Assembly (NCBI GenBank): GCA_031552195.1
Contig: JAVBMT010000003.1
Span: 1-64,000 of the forward strand
Origin: JAVBMP01 sp031552195
GTDB lineage: Bacteria; Desulfobacterota; Desulfovibrionia; Desulfovibrionales; Desulfovibrionaceae
Direction: 5' to 3'
DNA length: 64,000 nt
The translations under genes and the position numbers were made by a program. Position 1 is the first letter of the stretch, and each line of letters opens with the position of its first letter. Shown in pieces: positions 1 through 8,481 of this stretch. Below the pieces are notes generated by a model. The model had not been told where the DNA came from. It was given only the letters and a program-made list of their open reading frames with translations, and did no database searches.

Positions 1-740
1 TGCCTCCTATTCCATTTTATACGTGTTTTCTCCCCCGGCGGTGGTTTTGGTCCCCCCACCTCTCCGCGGCCGACCGCCACCGCCGCCCCCACGGCTTTTT
101 AAGGACTGTTCTTAATAAATCTTTTGTCCAAATACTGCGTCAATCGTCCTTTTTTTCTCCGGTCGAGTACCGTAAGAGTATGCTTTCTTCGCAAAAAAAG
201 GCCGTTTTCCTTGTCTTTGGCGCAAAATTTTTTATTTAGAAACAGCCCTTAGCGCGTTTTAATTTCAACGGGCTGTTTTGCCGCGCCTTGAAATATGGAA
301 GGGCCGCGAATTTACCGCCCATACTCACGCCGTGACGGTTTGAACATAAGGCATGCCGCGCTTCTGGCTTGCGGGCTTCAACCGTTTTTTCCCGAGCCGC
401 CTTTAGAAGATAAACGTTAACAATTAATGGCGTACCGGTTTCACTGAAAAATTTTGATAGAAATTTTTTTTGAAACTGGTTATGCTCCACAGCACGTTTG
501 ACAAGGCAATGCACATCTCTCCGAATTCGCCTCAGGCGTCCTGCTCGCCGTTCAGGCCCGGTCCGCCTTTCGTTTCAGACAGCGGGGTTTGCGCTTGGCT
601 TTCCCGCGTGCGGCAGCCGCATGCCTGTTCCGGCGCATGCCAGGGGCATGGCTGACGGGGTTGCCTTTGTTGCCTTCTTTGCGGCGAAATTTTTCCGGTT
701 ATTCCGGTACGGTTCAAATATAATAAAGGGCGAATGAGTT
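1..740. other. Intergenic region upstream of mreB
   Basis: No convincing gene is present; the short ORFs here lack family resemblance and ribosome binding sites. It holds a G+C-rich dyad (arms 36-44 and 77-85, followed by CTTTTT) that could end an upstream transcript. It also holds MITE-like copy 1 (101-250), a fragment near 345-385 resembling the longer dispersed repeat, and an A+T-rich stretch around 420-480. The sequence TATAAT at 719-724 sits too close to the mreB start to be a normal -10 element for that start. Confidence 0.6.
101..250 (+). repeat. MITE-like 150-bp foldback element, copy 1
   Basis: This 150-bp element has a near-identical second copy at 53168-53317 in the same orientation. 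The two ends form imperfect terminal inverted repeats: the left begins AAGGACTGTTCTTAATAAA and the right end reads, in reverse complement, AAGGGCTGTTTCTAAATAAA. The inner halves are also loosely palindromic, so the whole unit can fold back. It has no coding capacity. A TA dinucleotide lies at both edges of this copy, which would fit an IS630/mariner-type target duplication, but copy 2 does not show it on the right. Confidence 0.8.
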
Positions 741-1781
741 ATGGGCAGAATAATGGATTCCATTTTGGGCGTGTTTTCCAGCGACCTTGCCATTGACCTG
801 GGCACGGCCAACACCTGCGTGTATGTGAAAGGCCGCGGCATAGTGCTGCGCGAACCGTCCGTCGTGGCGGTCAAGAAAGACGGCCACGGCGGCAATGTGG
901 TGCTGGCTGTGGGTGAAGACGCCAAGCGCATGCTCGGCCGCACCCCGGGCAATATTGAGGCCATACGCCCGATGAAGGCCGGCGTTATCGCTGATTTTGA
1001 AGTGACGGAAGCCATGATACGCCATTTCATTTCAAAAGTGCATAATTCACGCCGCCTGGTGCGCCCGCGCATAATGATTTGCGTGCCTACCGGCATAACC
1101 CAGGTGGAAAAGCGCGCGGTGAAGGAATCGGCCCAGAGCGCCGGCGCCAGAGAGGTTTACCTGATCGAAGAACCCATGGCCGCGGCCATTGGGGCCAATT
1201 TGCCCATTCAGGAGCCGACCTCGAACATGGTTGTCGATATCGGCGGCGGCACGACGGAAGTTGCGGTCATTTCGCTTTCGGGCATCGTTTTTTCCAAATC
1301 CATCCGCATCGGCGGGGATAAGATGGACGAAGCCATCCTGAACCACGTCAAGCGCAAGTATAACATGCTGATAGGCGAATCCACCGCCGAGAAAATCAAA
1401 ATTGAGATCGCGTCGGCCTACCCCATGGATCCGGAACGGGAAATGGAGGTCAAGGGGCGAGACCTGGTCAGCGGCATACCCAAAAACATCATCATCACCT
1501 CCGAGGAAATACGCAAGGCGATTTCCGGAGAAGTCGAAGGCATTGTGCAGACGGTGCGCATGGCCCTTGAACAGACGCCGCCCGAACTCGCGGCCGATAT
1601 CGTTGACCGGGGCATCGTGCTTACCGGCGGAGGCGGCCTGCTTAAAGGGCTTGACCAGCTTTTGCGCGAAGAAACCTCACTGCCCATAACCGTTGTTGAC
1701 GATCCTTTGTCCACAGTGGCTATAGGCACCGGCAAGGCTTTGGATAATATACACATTCTTAAAGAGGTGTGCATAGATTAA
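741..1781 (+). CDS. mreB: Rod shape-determining protein MreB (bacterial actin)
   Basis: This is a 346-residue MreB, the usual family length. MreB forms membrane-associated filaments that position the elongation machinery for lateral wall synthesis. The actin-fold nucleotide motifs are visible: phosphate-1 DLGTAN at residues 19-24, phosphate-2 DIGGGTTE in the middle, and an adenosine motif LTGGGG near residue 293. An amphipathic N-terminus (MDSILGVF) would contact the membrane. The ATG at 741 follows AAAGGG; an in-frame ATG at 753 is an alternative that gives an N-terminus closer to typical MreB. It is the first gene of the mreBCD-mrdA-rodA cluster, and its stop codon overlaps the proposed mreC start. 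Confidence 0.97.
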   Translation: MGRIMDSILGVFSSDLAIDLGTANTCVYVKGRGIVLREPSVVAVKKDGHGGNVVLAVGEDAKRMLGRTPGNIEAIRPMKAGVIADFEVTEAMIRHFISKVHNSRRLVRPRIMICVPTGITQVEKRAVKESAQSAGAREVYLIEEPMAAAIGANLPIQEPTSNMVVDIGGGTTEVAVISLSGIVFSKSIRIGGDKMDEAILNHVKRKYNMLIGESTAEKIKIEIASAYPMDPEREMEVKGRDLVSGIPKNIIITSEEIRKAISGEVEGIVQTVRMALEQTPPELAADIVDRGIVLTGGGGLLKGLDQLLREETSLPITVVDDPLSTVAIGTGKALDNIHILKEVCID

Positions 1782-2784
1782 CGCGCCGGCTCCAAAACGC
1801 ATCCTGTTTTTTCTGGGCATTGCGTTACTCTCCTTTCTTGGGCTTTACACCTGGGACGCCCGCACCGGATACCCCACGCAAGTAGCTCAGGCCACCGGGC
1901 TTGAGCTGGTGGGTTATGTGATCGCGCCCGGAGTATGGGTGCATGAACAGGCCTCTGAACTTTGGGCGCGTTATGTGGCGCTGATGAATATAGAGCGGGA
2001 GAATGAGCTGCTGAAGGCCGATCTTTCTCGCGCCGAACGCGCCCTGGCCGCGCATGAGGAAGGATTGCGCGAGCTGGGCCGGTTGCGCTCCCTTATGGAA
2101 ATTCCCGACCTGGAAAGCTGGCAGAAGGTTGGCGCGCGGGTGGTCAGCGGGCGTTTTGGCCCGCACGCGGCGCTGGAAACCATTATCCTGAACAAGGGTT
2201 TTTCCGGGGGAGCCGAGGCCGGAGCCCCGGTTGTTTCACGCCAGGGCCTGGTCGGGCGTGTTTACCGCGCTTCACCCAATTATTCCACCGTCCTTTTGCT
2301 TACAGACGCGAATTTCCGCGTTTCCGTAATAAGCCAGGAAAGCCGCATTCGCGGCATCTTTGCCGGGTCCGGCGTTGATTCCATGCCTGAAGTGCATTAT
2401 ATCGCGCAAAACGCGCAGCTTAAACCCGGTGAGCTTTTAATAAGCTCCGGGCTTGACGGTTATGTGCCCAAGGGCATTCCGGTGGCGCGGGTCAGCAGCA
2501 TTCAGCCCGGTCATGAGACGTTGTTCCAGCAGGTTTTGGCCGTGCCGGTGGTGAATTTGGATAACCTTGAAGAAGTCGTGTTGCTTCTGCCTGAAGCGTC
2601 TTCGGCTATAAACAACCTTTCGGACTTTACCGGCCTGCCTGTTCCGGAAAAACCGGCGGAAGAAAACGCCGACGGGCAAAAGCCGGCCCGAGGGCAGAAC
2701 GCCAGGTCCGGCCCCGAACGCAGGGCAAGGCAGCCAAGAGCGGCCCGCCCGTCCCCGGCTACGCCGGAACTTGCCCCGAACTGA
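1777..2784 (+). CDS. mreC: Rod shape-determining protein MreC, probable ATT start
   Basis: MreC is a bitopic periplasmic scaffold that links MreB and MreD to PBP2/RodA. The reading frame is open from a TAG at 1774-1776, but the first ATG/GTG/TTG-type codon is GTG at 1909, which would remove the anchor. The upstream in-frame sequence encodes a classic membrane segment (ILFFLGIALLSFLGLYTW, about residues 9-26), so translation must begin before it. ATT at 1777 overlaps the mreB stop (ATTAA) and follows AGAGG with about 10 nt spacing; CTG at 1804 is a weaker option. A coiled coil around residues 60-100 and the beta-rich MreC core follow. The last 50 residues are Pro/Ala/Arg-rich. From ATT the product is 335 residues. 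Confidence 0.88.
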   Translation: MNAPAPKRILFFLGIALLSFLGLYTWDARTGYPTQVAQATGLELVGYVIAPGVWVHEQASELWARYVALMNIERENELLKADLSRAERALAAHEEGLRELGRLRSLMEIPDLESWQKVGARVVSGRFGPHAALETIILNKGFSGGAEAGAPVVSRQGLVGRVYRASPNYSTVLLLTDANFRVSVISQESRIRGIFAGSGVDSMPEVHYIAQNAQLKPGELLISSGLDGYVPKGIPVARVSSIQPGHETLFQQVLAVPVVNLDNLEEVVLLLPEASSAINNLSDFTGLPVPEKPAEENADGQKPARGQNARSGPERRARQPRAARPSPATPELAPN

Positions 2785-2902
2785 CGTTCCGCTTATGCTC
2801 AGGCCTGAAGCAGCTATGGCCTCAAGGGTATCCAGGGCAAGATCAAAGGTTTTTGTGGAACTGCCGCAACCAGCGAATGTTTAACCGGAAAATGGTTTTT
2901 TG

Positions 2903-3370
2903 ATGCAATGGCGTGACACCCTGTGGTGGTTTTGCTATTTTGGCGCGGCGATCTGGCTGCAGCGTTTTTTTCCCGGAATTGACGCCTTTGCTCCGGGTCT
3001 GCTCCTTTTTCTCCAGGAAGGCAAATGGAGGCAGGCCGCGTTATTCACCCTGCTGGCCATTCTTGTGCAGGAAGGCAGCGGCACCGTCCCTTTCGGGTTT
3101 TCCATAGCATGGTACGCCCTGGTCGTCTTTTTCTTCTCGGTGGGCTGCTGGTTTTTCGTCGCCGACAACCGTTTTTTCATTTTCCTGATCGCCATCGCGC
3201 TGGGGGCCCTACGCGGGGCCCTGGGCATAGGAATATACGGCCTGATGGACCTTTTGCCGCCCCTGGACCGGGTTGTGCGCGAAGCGGTTTATCAGGGCCT
3301 GTGCATCTGCCTGCTTTGGTTTGTCTTCCATTTATTCCGCAACAGGTTTGTTAATGCGCATAGACTTTGA
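2903..3370 (+). CDS. mreD: Rod shape-determining protein MreD
   Basis: This 155-residue, strongly hydrophobic protein has about five membrane segments. It occupies the mreD position between mreC and the PBP2 gene, and its size matches MreD, the integral membrane partner of MreC in the elongasome. ATG at 2903 is preferred over the adjacent TTG at 2900. A 118-nt gap separates it from mreC, and its 3' end overlaps mrdA by 17 nt, which implies translational coupling. MreD sequences diverge strongly, so the name rests on hydropathy and position more than on motifs. Confidence 0.85.
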   Translation: MQWRDTLWWFCYFGAAIWLQRFFPGIDAFAPGLLLFLQEGKWRQAALFTLLAILVQEGSGTVPFGFSIAWYALVVFFFSVGCWFFVADNRFFIFLIAIALGALRGALGIGIYGLMDLLPPLDRVVREAVYQGLCICLLWFVFHLFRNRFVNAHRL

Positions 3371-5330
3371 ACCGGAAGGCTTTCAGCCGCCAGCCTGGGG
3401 GCTGGTTCTTTTGCAGTGCCTTGTGGCGTTGTTTTTTTGTGTTTTTGTCTTTCGTTTCTGGTATTTGCAGATTTTACGCGGAGAAGTTTTCTATCAGAGG
3501 GCTCAGGGCAACCGGAACAAGGAATCCGCCATTCCGGCCACGCGCGGGCTCATTCTTGATCATAGCGGGGCCTTGCTGGCCGAGAACAGCCCGGCTTACG
3601 GCATAGCCCTGGTGCGTGAAGACTGCTCCGATATTCCTGCCACCCTGGCCGCTGTCAGCTCATGGACCGGGATTCCTCTGGCCTCCATTCAGGCCCGCTA
3701 TGATCAGGACAGGGCGAATGTGAAATCTTTTGACCCGCAGCTTCTGGTTCCTGACATCAGCTTCGAGCAATTGGCGCGCATTGAGGGAGAAATTCCCCTG
3801 TGGCCTGGAATTTCCATTGTAACGCGGCAAAGGCGCTTTTACCCGCAGGGGCATCTTTTCGCCCACATCCTGGGCTATGTGGCTGAAGCCAACCAGGGCG
3901 AAATAGACGCGAGCAAGGCCATGTTCGAGCTTGAAGGCTTCCTGTACGACAATGACCTGGGCGGAGTGGATCATGATGACGTCAAACCCCCGCTGGCCCT
4001 TGGCGATACGGTGGGCAAGCAGGGCCTGGAACTTGTGTATGAAAAACAGCTGCGCGGGCGCAAGGGGTTGTATGCGCTTGAGGTTGACGCGCATAAGCGG
4101 CAGGTGAAGAAAAGCCAGCAGGAAGCGCCTTTCGGCGGTGAAAATCTCATTCTTTCGCTGGACCTGGAAATGCAGAAGGCCGCTTCAGACGCCCTGGGCG
4201 AAGAAGCCGGGTCCGTTGTGGTGATGGAGCCTGACACCGGCAAAGTGCGCGCCCTGGTGACCAAGCCGGGTTATGACAACAACGCCTTTACCGGGCGAAT
4301 TTCGCAAAAAGACTGGGAAGCCCTGGAAAAAAATCCCCGCCACCCCATGCATAACCGCACCATCCAAAGCGCGTACCCGCCGGGGTCGGTCTGGAAGCTG
4401 ATGATGGCCGGGCTCATTCTGAACGAAGGCATAAGCCCGGCGGAAACGGTTTTCTGCCCCGGCTTCGTGCAGCTCGGCTCGCAAACTTTCCGCTGCTGGA
4501 GCGCTAACGGGCACGGTTATGTTAACCTTAAACAGTCGCTGGTGCATTCTTGCGACGTTTACTATTATACGATGGGCGAACGGCTGGGCATAGACCGCAT
4601 TGAAAAATTCGCCAAGGCGTGCGGGTTCGGATGGCGCACCGGCATTGATCTGCCCTATGAAAGAACAGGGCTGGTTCCCGGCCGGGAATGGAAGAAACGG
4701 CGCAAGCAGACCTGGCAACGGGGTGAAACCCTGAACGTTTCCATAGGGCAGGGCGCGACCCTGGTCACACCTGTGCAAATGGCGGTCTTTGTTTCCGGGC
4801 TTATGAACGGCGGCAAGCTGCTCAAGCCTTCGCTGGTGGATACTGAAGACCTGTCCGTTCGCGGGCTTCTGCCCATGAGCGACAGAATACGCGACGTAAT
4901 TGTCGAGGGCATGCGGCATACGGTTGAAGATCCGGGCGGAACAGCGAAGCGCCTGGCGCGGCCGGATGCCGTCATGGGCGGTAAAACCGGCACGGCCCAA
5001 GTGGTCAAGATGGGCGAAGCCAGGGTAAAATCAAGCCAGCTTTCCTACGAACACCGCGATCACGCCTGGATGGTCTCTTGGGGAATCAAGGGCGAAAAGA
5101 AGTATGTGGTCGTGGTTATGGTCGAACACGGCGGAGGCGGAAGTTCCGCCGCCGGGCCGGTGTGCAAGGCTGTGTATGATTACCTTTTCGGCTCCCCCGC
5201 CAGCCAGAACGCGCCTAGCGGCGCGAGCGCGGCCCCGGTTCAGGCGGATTCGCCGCAGGCTGACGCCGCCGCCGAAAGCATAATCCGCGCGGCGGAAAAC
5301 TGGATGCAAAGCAATGACCGTAAACAATAG
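3354..5330 (+). CDS. mrdA: Peptidoglycan transpeptidase PBP2
   Basis: This is a class B penicillin-binding protein of 658 residues that cross-links peptidoglycan during elongation as partner of RodA. It has a single N-terminal membrane anchor (about residues 19-41), a dimerization/pedestal region, and a C-terminal transpeptidase domain. The active-site motifs are SVWK (Ser345, Lys348), SCD near residue 399 and KTGTAQ starting at Lys544. The ATG at 3354 was chosen because it leaves a short cytoplasmic tail before the anchor; the frame is open further upstream inside mreD. The C-terminus is Ala/Ser/Pro-rich. It overlaps mreD by 17 nt and rodA by 17 nt. Confidence 0.96.
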   Translation: MRIDFEPEGFQPPAWGLVLLQCLVALFFCVFVFRFWYLQILRGEVFYQRAQGNRNKESAIPATRGLILDHSGALLAENSPAYGIALVREDCSDIPATLAAVSSWTGIPLASIQARYDQDRANVKSFDPQLLVPDISFEQLARIEGEIPLWPGISIVTRQRRFYPQGHLFAHILGYVAEANQGEIDASKAMFELEGFLYDNDLGGVDHDDVKPPLALGDTVGKQGLELVYEKQLRGRKGLYALEVDAHKRQVKKSQQEAPFGGENLILSLDLEMQKAASDALGEEAGSVVVMEPDTGKVRALVTKPGYDNNAFTGRISQKDWEALEKNPRHPMHNRTIQSAYPPGSVWKLMMAGLILNEGISPAETVFCPGFVQLGSQTFRCWSANGHGYVNLKQSLVHSCDVYYYTMGERLGIDRIEKFAKACGFGWRTGIDLPYERTGLVPGREWKKRRKQTWQRGETLNVSIGQGATLVTPVQMAVFVSGLMNGGKLLKPSLVDTEDLSVRGLLPMSDRIRDVIVEGMRHTVEDPGGTAKRLARPDAVMGGKTGTAQVVKMGEARVKSSQLSYEHRDHAWMVSWGIKGEKKYVVVVMVEHGGGGSSAAGPVCKAVYDYLFGSPASQNAPSGASAAPVQADSPQADAAAESIIRAAENWMQSNDRKQ

Positions 5331-6453
5331 CGGAATCAGTCTGCGCCTTTTCCTGCGAGCCAACTGGTGGCTGCTTTTCTTCACGCTCATTCTTTTCACC
5401 ATAGGCGTGTTTAACCTTTATTCAGCCTGCGCGGTACGCTATGAGGGCGGCTTCATATTTTCCGGCGAATATAAAAAACAGATCATCTGGGGAACCTGCG
5501 GTCTGGGCATCATGGCCTTGCTGTTCTCTTTCGATTACCGCCACCTGAAAACCCTGAGCTGGCCCCTGTTCGTACTGGTCGTTTTCCTGCTCGTTCTCGT
5601 GCTCTTTACCGGCAAAGTGGCCGGCGGGGCGCAACGCTGGATTCCCCTCGGTTTTTTCAATCTCCAGCCCAGCGAGCTGGCCAAGGCCAGTACCCTTATC
5701 CTTGGCGCCTCCGTGCTTTCTGCCGGCAAGGATCCGCTCGGCTTTATAGATATTTTCAAGGTGTCGCTGGTGGGGCTTATTCCGGCCTGCCTGACCCTGG
5801 TTCAGCCGGACTTGGGAACCTGCCTGAACATCCTGCTCATTCTTGGCGGCATGATACTTTACCGGGGCATCAAAACCCATGTGCTCGTAGCCGGGCTCGT
5901 CCTGCTTCTGCTCAGCCCCCTGGCCGTCTGGATAGGCATTCCATACCTCAAGCCCTACCAGCAGCAGCGCATCATGACCTTCATCGACCCGGACAATGCG
6001 CCCAAAGACGCGGTGCACAATATTTTGCAAGCGCGCATCGCCATAGGCTCTGGCCAGGTTGCCGGTAACGGCTACATGGGCGGAGGGCAGAGCAAGCTCG
6101 GGTATCTTCCCGTGGGCAAGACGGATTTCGCGCTGGCGGTTTTCGGAGAGGAATGGGGTTTCATCGGCTGCCTTACCCTGGTCAGCCTGTTCTCTTTGTT
6201 CATGCTGGCAATTCTGAGCACGGCCCGCAACGCTAAAGACCGTTTCGGCAGCATGCTTTGCGCGGGCGTTTTTTTCTATTTTTTCTGGCAGATTTTCATA
6301 AACATGGGGATGGTCATGGGGCTTATGCCCGTGGTCGGCATACCTTTGCCGTTTATCAGCTACGGCGGAACGACAACTTTGATCAATTTCGCGCAGATAG
6401 GAATATTGCTCAACGTTTCGATGCGGCGTTTTCTTTTCAAAATGAAACTGTAA
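5314..6453 (+). CDS. rodA: Peptidoglycan glycosyltransferase RodA (SEDS family)
   Basis: This 379-residue polytopic membrane protein belongs to the SEDS family and polymerizes lipid II during side-wall growth together with PBP2. The family signature is visible: a Q-P-D-L-G-T motif in the middle, a large extracellular loop with GNGYMGGGQSKLGYLP and KTDF, and the C-terminal GIPLPFISYGGT motif. The length is normal for RodA. Adjacency to mrdA, with a 17-nt overlap, distinguishes it from FtsW, which pairs with ftsI. It is followed by a G+C-rich hairpin. Confidence 0.96.
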   Translation: MTVNNSGISLRLFLRANWWLLFFTLILFTIGVFNLYSACAVRYEGGFIFSGEYKKQIIWGTCGLGIMALLFSFDYRHLKTLSWPLFVLVVFLLVLVLFTGKVAGGAQRWIPLGFFNLQPSELAKASTLILGASVLSAGKDPLGFIDIFKVSLVGLIPACLTLVQPDLGTCLNILLILGGMILYRGIKTHVLVAGLVLLLLSPLAVWIGIPYLKPYQQQRIMTFIDPDNAPKDAVHNILQARIAIGSGQVAGNGYMGGGQSKLGYLPVGKTDFALAVFGEEWGFIGCLTLVSLFSLFMLAILSTARNAKDRFGSMLCAGVFFYFFWQIFINMGMVMGLMPVVGIPLPFISYGGTTTLINFAQIGILLNVSMRRFLFKMKL

Positions 6454-6479
6454 GGCGGCCTGGCAAACATCAGGCCGCC
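6454..6479 (+). terminator. Hairpin after rodA
   Basis: A perfect 9-bp stem, GGCGGCCTG / CAGGCCGCC with an 8-nt loop, begins directly after the rodA stop. The downstream sequence is only moderately T-rich (GTTTTCTGTTTTTTC about 10 nt later), so it may be a leaky terminator that reduces, but does not stop, transcription into the bactofilin gene. Confidence 0.55.
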
Positions 6480-6583
6480 GTGAAGCCGTTTTCTGTTTTT
6501 TCTTGCCAAAGAGGGCGCCTGTCAGTAGACTTTCCGAAGAAAGTCGCCCCCTTGCACAAGGTAATTTTTTTGGGAGTAAGCGG

Positions 6584-6991
6584 ATGTCAAAAGATAATAT
6601 TCATGCCTACCTTGGCGCCGGAACCAGTTATAACGGAACCCTGAATTTTACCGGAACCGTGCGCATAGACGGCGAATTCACCGGGGAAATCAATTCGGAA
6701 GGAACGCTTGAACTGGGCAAAAGCAGCCAGGTGAAGGGCGTTGTTCATGTGCGCCAGCTTATTCTGAACGGCGCGCTCGAGGGAGACGTTTATGTTTCCG
6801 AGCGCGTAATAATGCGCAGCGGCGCCAAATTGCGCGGGCAGCTTTCCGCCAAGACCCTCGTCATGGAAGAAGGCGCTTTTTTGCAAGGCAAAATAATGAT
6901 GGAGAGGGAGCAAGACGCCGGAGAGGACGCCTTGCGGAAAAACCCGGAGGGGAAGGGCGATGAAGCGGTGGAAACCGCTCCGGCGCAATAA
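6584..6991 (+). CDS. Bactofilin family cytoskeletal protein
   Basis: This 135-residue protein matches the bactofilin fold: a short N-terminal tail, then repeated beta-strand turns of the right-handed beta-helix (TVRIDGEFTGEI, LILNGALEGDVYVSE, AKLRGQLSAKTLVMEEGAFLQG), then an acidic, disordered C-terminus. Bactofilins self-assemble without nucleotide and scaffold wall-modifying enzymes, which fits its place after the elongasome genes. The ATG at 6584 was chosen over upstream in-frame codons because the sequence before it has no similarity to the family and GGGAG lies about 9 nt upstream. Confidence 0.92.
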   Translation: MSKDNIHAYLGAGTSYNGTLNFTGTVRIDGEFTGEINSEGTLELGKSSQVKGVVHVRQLILNGALEGDVYVSERVIMRSGAKLRGQLSAKTLVMEEGAFLQGKIMMEREQDAGEDALRKNPEGKGDEAVETAPAQ

Positions 6992-7428
6992 CTTCGCGCT
7001 TTACGGCGTTCTTATGGCTGCTTGGGCGTTTCAGGAGCGGGCGTTTTTATTTTTCCGGCATGCGCCCGGCATGCGGTTGTTCTCCTTATTCTTCCGGTGG
7101 CATGATCTTTTGATCCGCCAAGTCCGCCGCCAATTATCTTGCGTCAGGCAAGGGAAAGTTTTTGACAAAGCCGGCTATCTTATATATCCTAAATAAGATT
7201 TATTGCACAGGCATAATACAATATCAATTCGTTCGTTTTACTCAGGTTTAAAAGCAAGCGCAGGCTTGCGTCATGTGTCCGGTTCCGGTTTTTGTCCGGC
7301 ACCTCTGGGCTGGCTTGGGTTTTAGGCTGTCTCGCGTCGGTTGTTTTTTCGAAAACGCCTGCCGGGCCGGTTGTCTGCCGAACCGGCGGGCCATTTCTTA
7401 AAGTTAAAAGCTACAGGAGAAACGCCTC
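6992..7428 (+). promoter_or_regulatory. Promoter and long leader of the ATP synthase operon
   Basis: No gene is supported in these 437 bp. A good sigma-70-type promoter is present: TTGACA at 7162-7167, a 17-bp spacer, and TATCCT at 7185-7190. It would give a transcript leader of about 230 nt before atpF'. The leader contains a hairpin GCAAGC-gcag-GCTTGC (7253-7268) and a larger G+C-rich dyad around 7366-7392 (CCGGTT / AACCGG). A Shine-Dalgarno sequence (AGGAG) lies about 9 nt before the atpF' ATG. Whether the leader regulates expression is unknown. Confidence 0.6.
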
Positions 7429-7845
7429 ATGTTGGATATTGATATTACAATAGTCGTACAACTGCTGAATTTCCTGATAGCCCTCGTTTTTTTGAATTAC
7501 CTCCTTATTCGCCCCATCCGCAATATCATCGCCCAGCGCAAAGACGTCATGGCCGGCTTCGTTGACGGAACCACCCGGTTTAACGCCGAGGCGGAAAAGC
7601 GTCTGGAGAATTACGAATCTTCCATCGCCGAAGCCCGCGCCAAGGGTTCGCAGGAGCGCGAGTCCATAACCGGAGCCGCCGCGCGCAATGAGCAGGAAAC
7701 CCTTGCCAGGGCGCAGGCTGACGCCCAGGCTATCGTTAAAAAAGCCAAAGACCAGATCAGGTCGGAATCCGAGGCGGCCATGCAGGAACTGCGCGGACGG
7801 GTGGATTCTCTCGCCGCTGACGCACTCAGGAAAATGTTGGCCTAG
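7429..7845 (+). CDS. atpF2: ATP synthase F0 subunit b'
   Basis: This is a 138-residue b-type stator subunit: one N-terminal membrane helix (about residues 8-28) followed by a long charged helix that forms the peripheral stalk with subunit b. It has no signal sequence. Organisms with two different b-type genes in tandem (here followed by atpF) normally assemble a b/b' heterodimer. It opens the operon atpF'-F-H-A-G-D-C. Genes for subunits a and c are absent from the window, consistent with a separate atpB/atpE locus. Confidence 0.92.
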   Translation: MLDIDITIVVQLLNFLIALVFLNYLLIRPIRNIIAQRKDVMAGFVDGTTRFNAEAEKRLENYESSIAEARAKGSQERESITGAAARNEQETLARAQADAQAIVKKAKDQIRSESEAAMQELRGRVDSLAADALRKMLA

Positions 7846-7872
7846 TGTCCTTTTCTTCCAGGAGGTTTTGTC

Positions 7873-8481
7873 TTGAAGCTCTTTAATCGTAAAATATCCG
7901 GCAAGGCCGGCGCATTCTGCGCTTTGCTCCTGCTGGGCGTAGTCGCCTTCAGCGGCGCCGCCCTGGCTTCGCCTGACGCGTCCGGCGAACATGGCTTCAC
8001 GCCGGAAATGTGGAAAAACTTCGCTTATCGCGTGGCGAACTTCGTTCTTTTCGTGGGCATAATAGTTTATTTTGCCGGAGCGAAAATAAAGAACGGCCTG
8101 AAAAAGCGCACCGATGACATCGCGTCGGAACTGCAAAATCTGGAAGACGCCAAAAAAGCCGCAGCCGCGCATCTGGCCGATGTTGAGAAACGCATCGCCA
8201 ATCTCGAGCAGGAGCGCGCTTCCATTATTAAAGAGTACGAGGCCCAGGGCGAAAGGCTCAAACAGGCTATTATCGAAAAAGCGGAAAAAAGCGCCGGCCA
8301 GATAATCGCCCAGGCCGAACGCACCGCGCAAAACGAATTCAAGCAGGCTGTTGAAGACATACGCTCGGAAATAGCCGAACTTGTAGCCGCCTCCGTTGAA
8401 ACGCGCATCAAACAGCAGCTTGACGCCGGCGAACATGAAAAGCTCATAGATAAATATCTAACAAAGGTGGTGCTGCATTGA
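7873..8481 (+). CDS. atpF: ATP synthase F0 subunit b
   Basis: This 202-residue protein is the second b-type stator subunit. It begins at TTG 7873, preceded by GGAGG with 7 nt spacing; no ATG is available upstream of the hydrophobic segments. Residues 12-33 look like a cleavable signal peptide ending near ALASPDA. The true membrane helix follows (about residues 55-75), then a long Ala/Glu/Lys-rich coiled coil. A signal-bearing b subunit is known in several deltaproteobacterial lineages. Its stop codon overlaps the atpH start. Confidence 0.92.
   Translation: MKLFNRKISGKAGAFCALLLLGVVAFSGAALASPDASGEHGFTPEMWKNFAYRVANFVLFVGIIVYFAGAKIKNGLKKRTDDIASELQNLEDAKKAAAAHLADVEKRIANLEQERASIIKEYEAQGERLKQAIIEKAEKSAGQIIAQAERTAQNEFKQAVEDIRSEIAELVAASVETRIKQQLDAGEHEKLIDKYLTKVVLH

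Noticed and set aside
719..724. TATAAT just before mreB as a promoter
   Set aside because: It lies only 17 bp before the ATG, leaving almost no leader and overlapping the ribosome binding site; no matching -35 was found.
470..737. Short ORFs upstream of mreB
   Set aside because: Overlapping frames on both strands, low-complexity translations, and no good ribosome binding site.
1909..2784. mreC starting at GTG 1909
   Set aside because: This start removes the membrane anchor encoded just upstream in the same open frame, which MreC needs.
6960..7196. A 78-codon frame after the bactofilin gene
   Set aside because: It overlaps the bactofilin end, has no ribosome binding site and runs through the atp promoter; no family resemblance.
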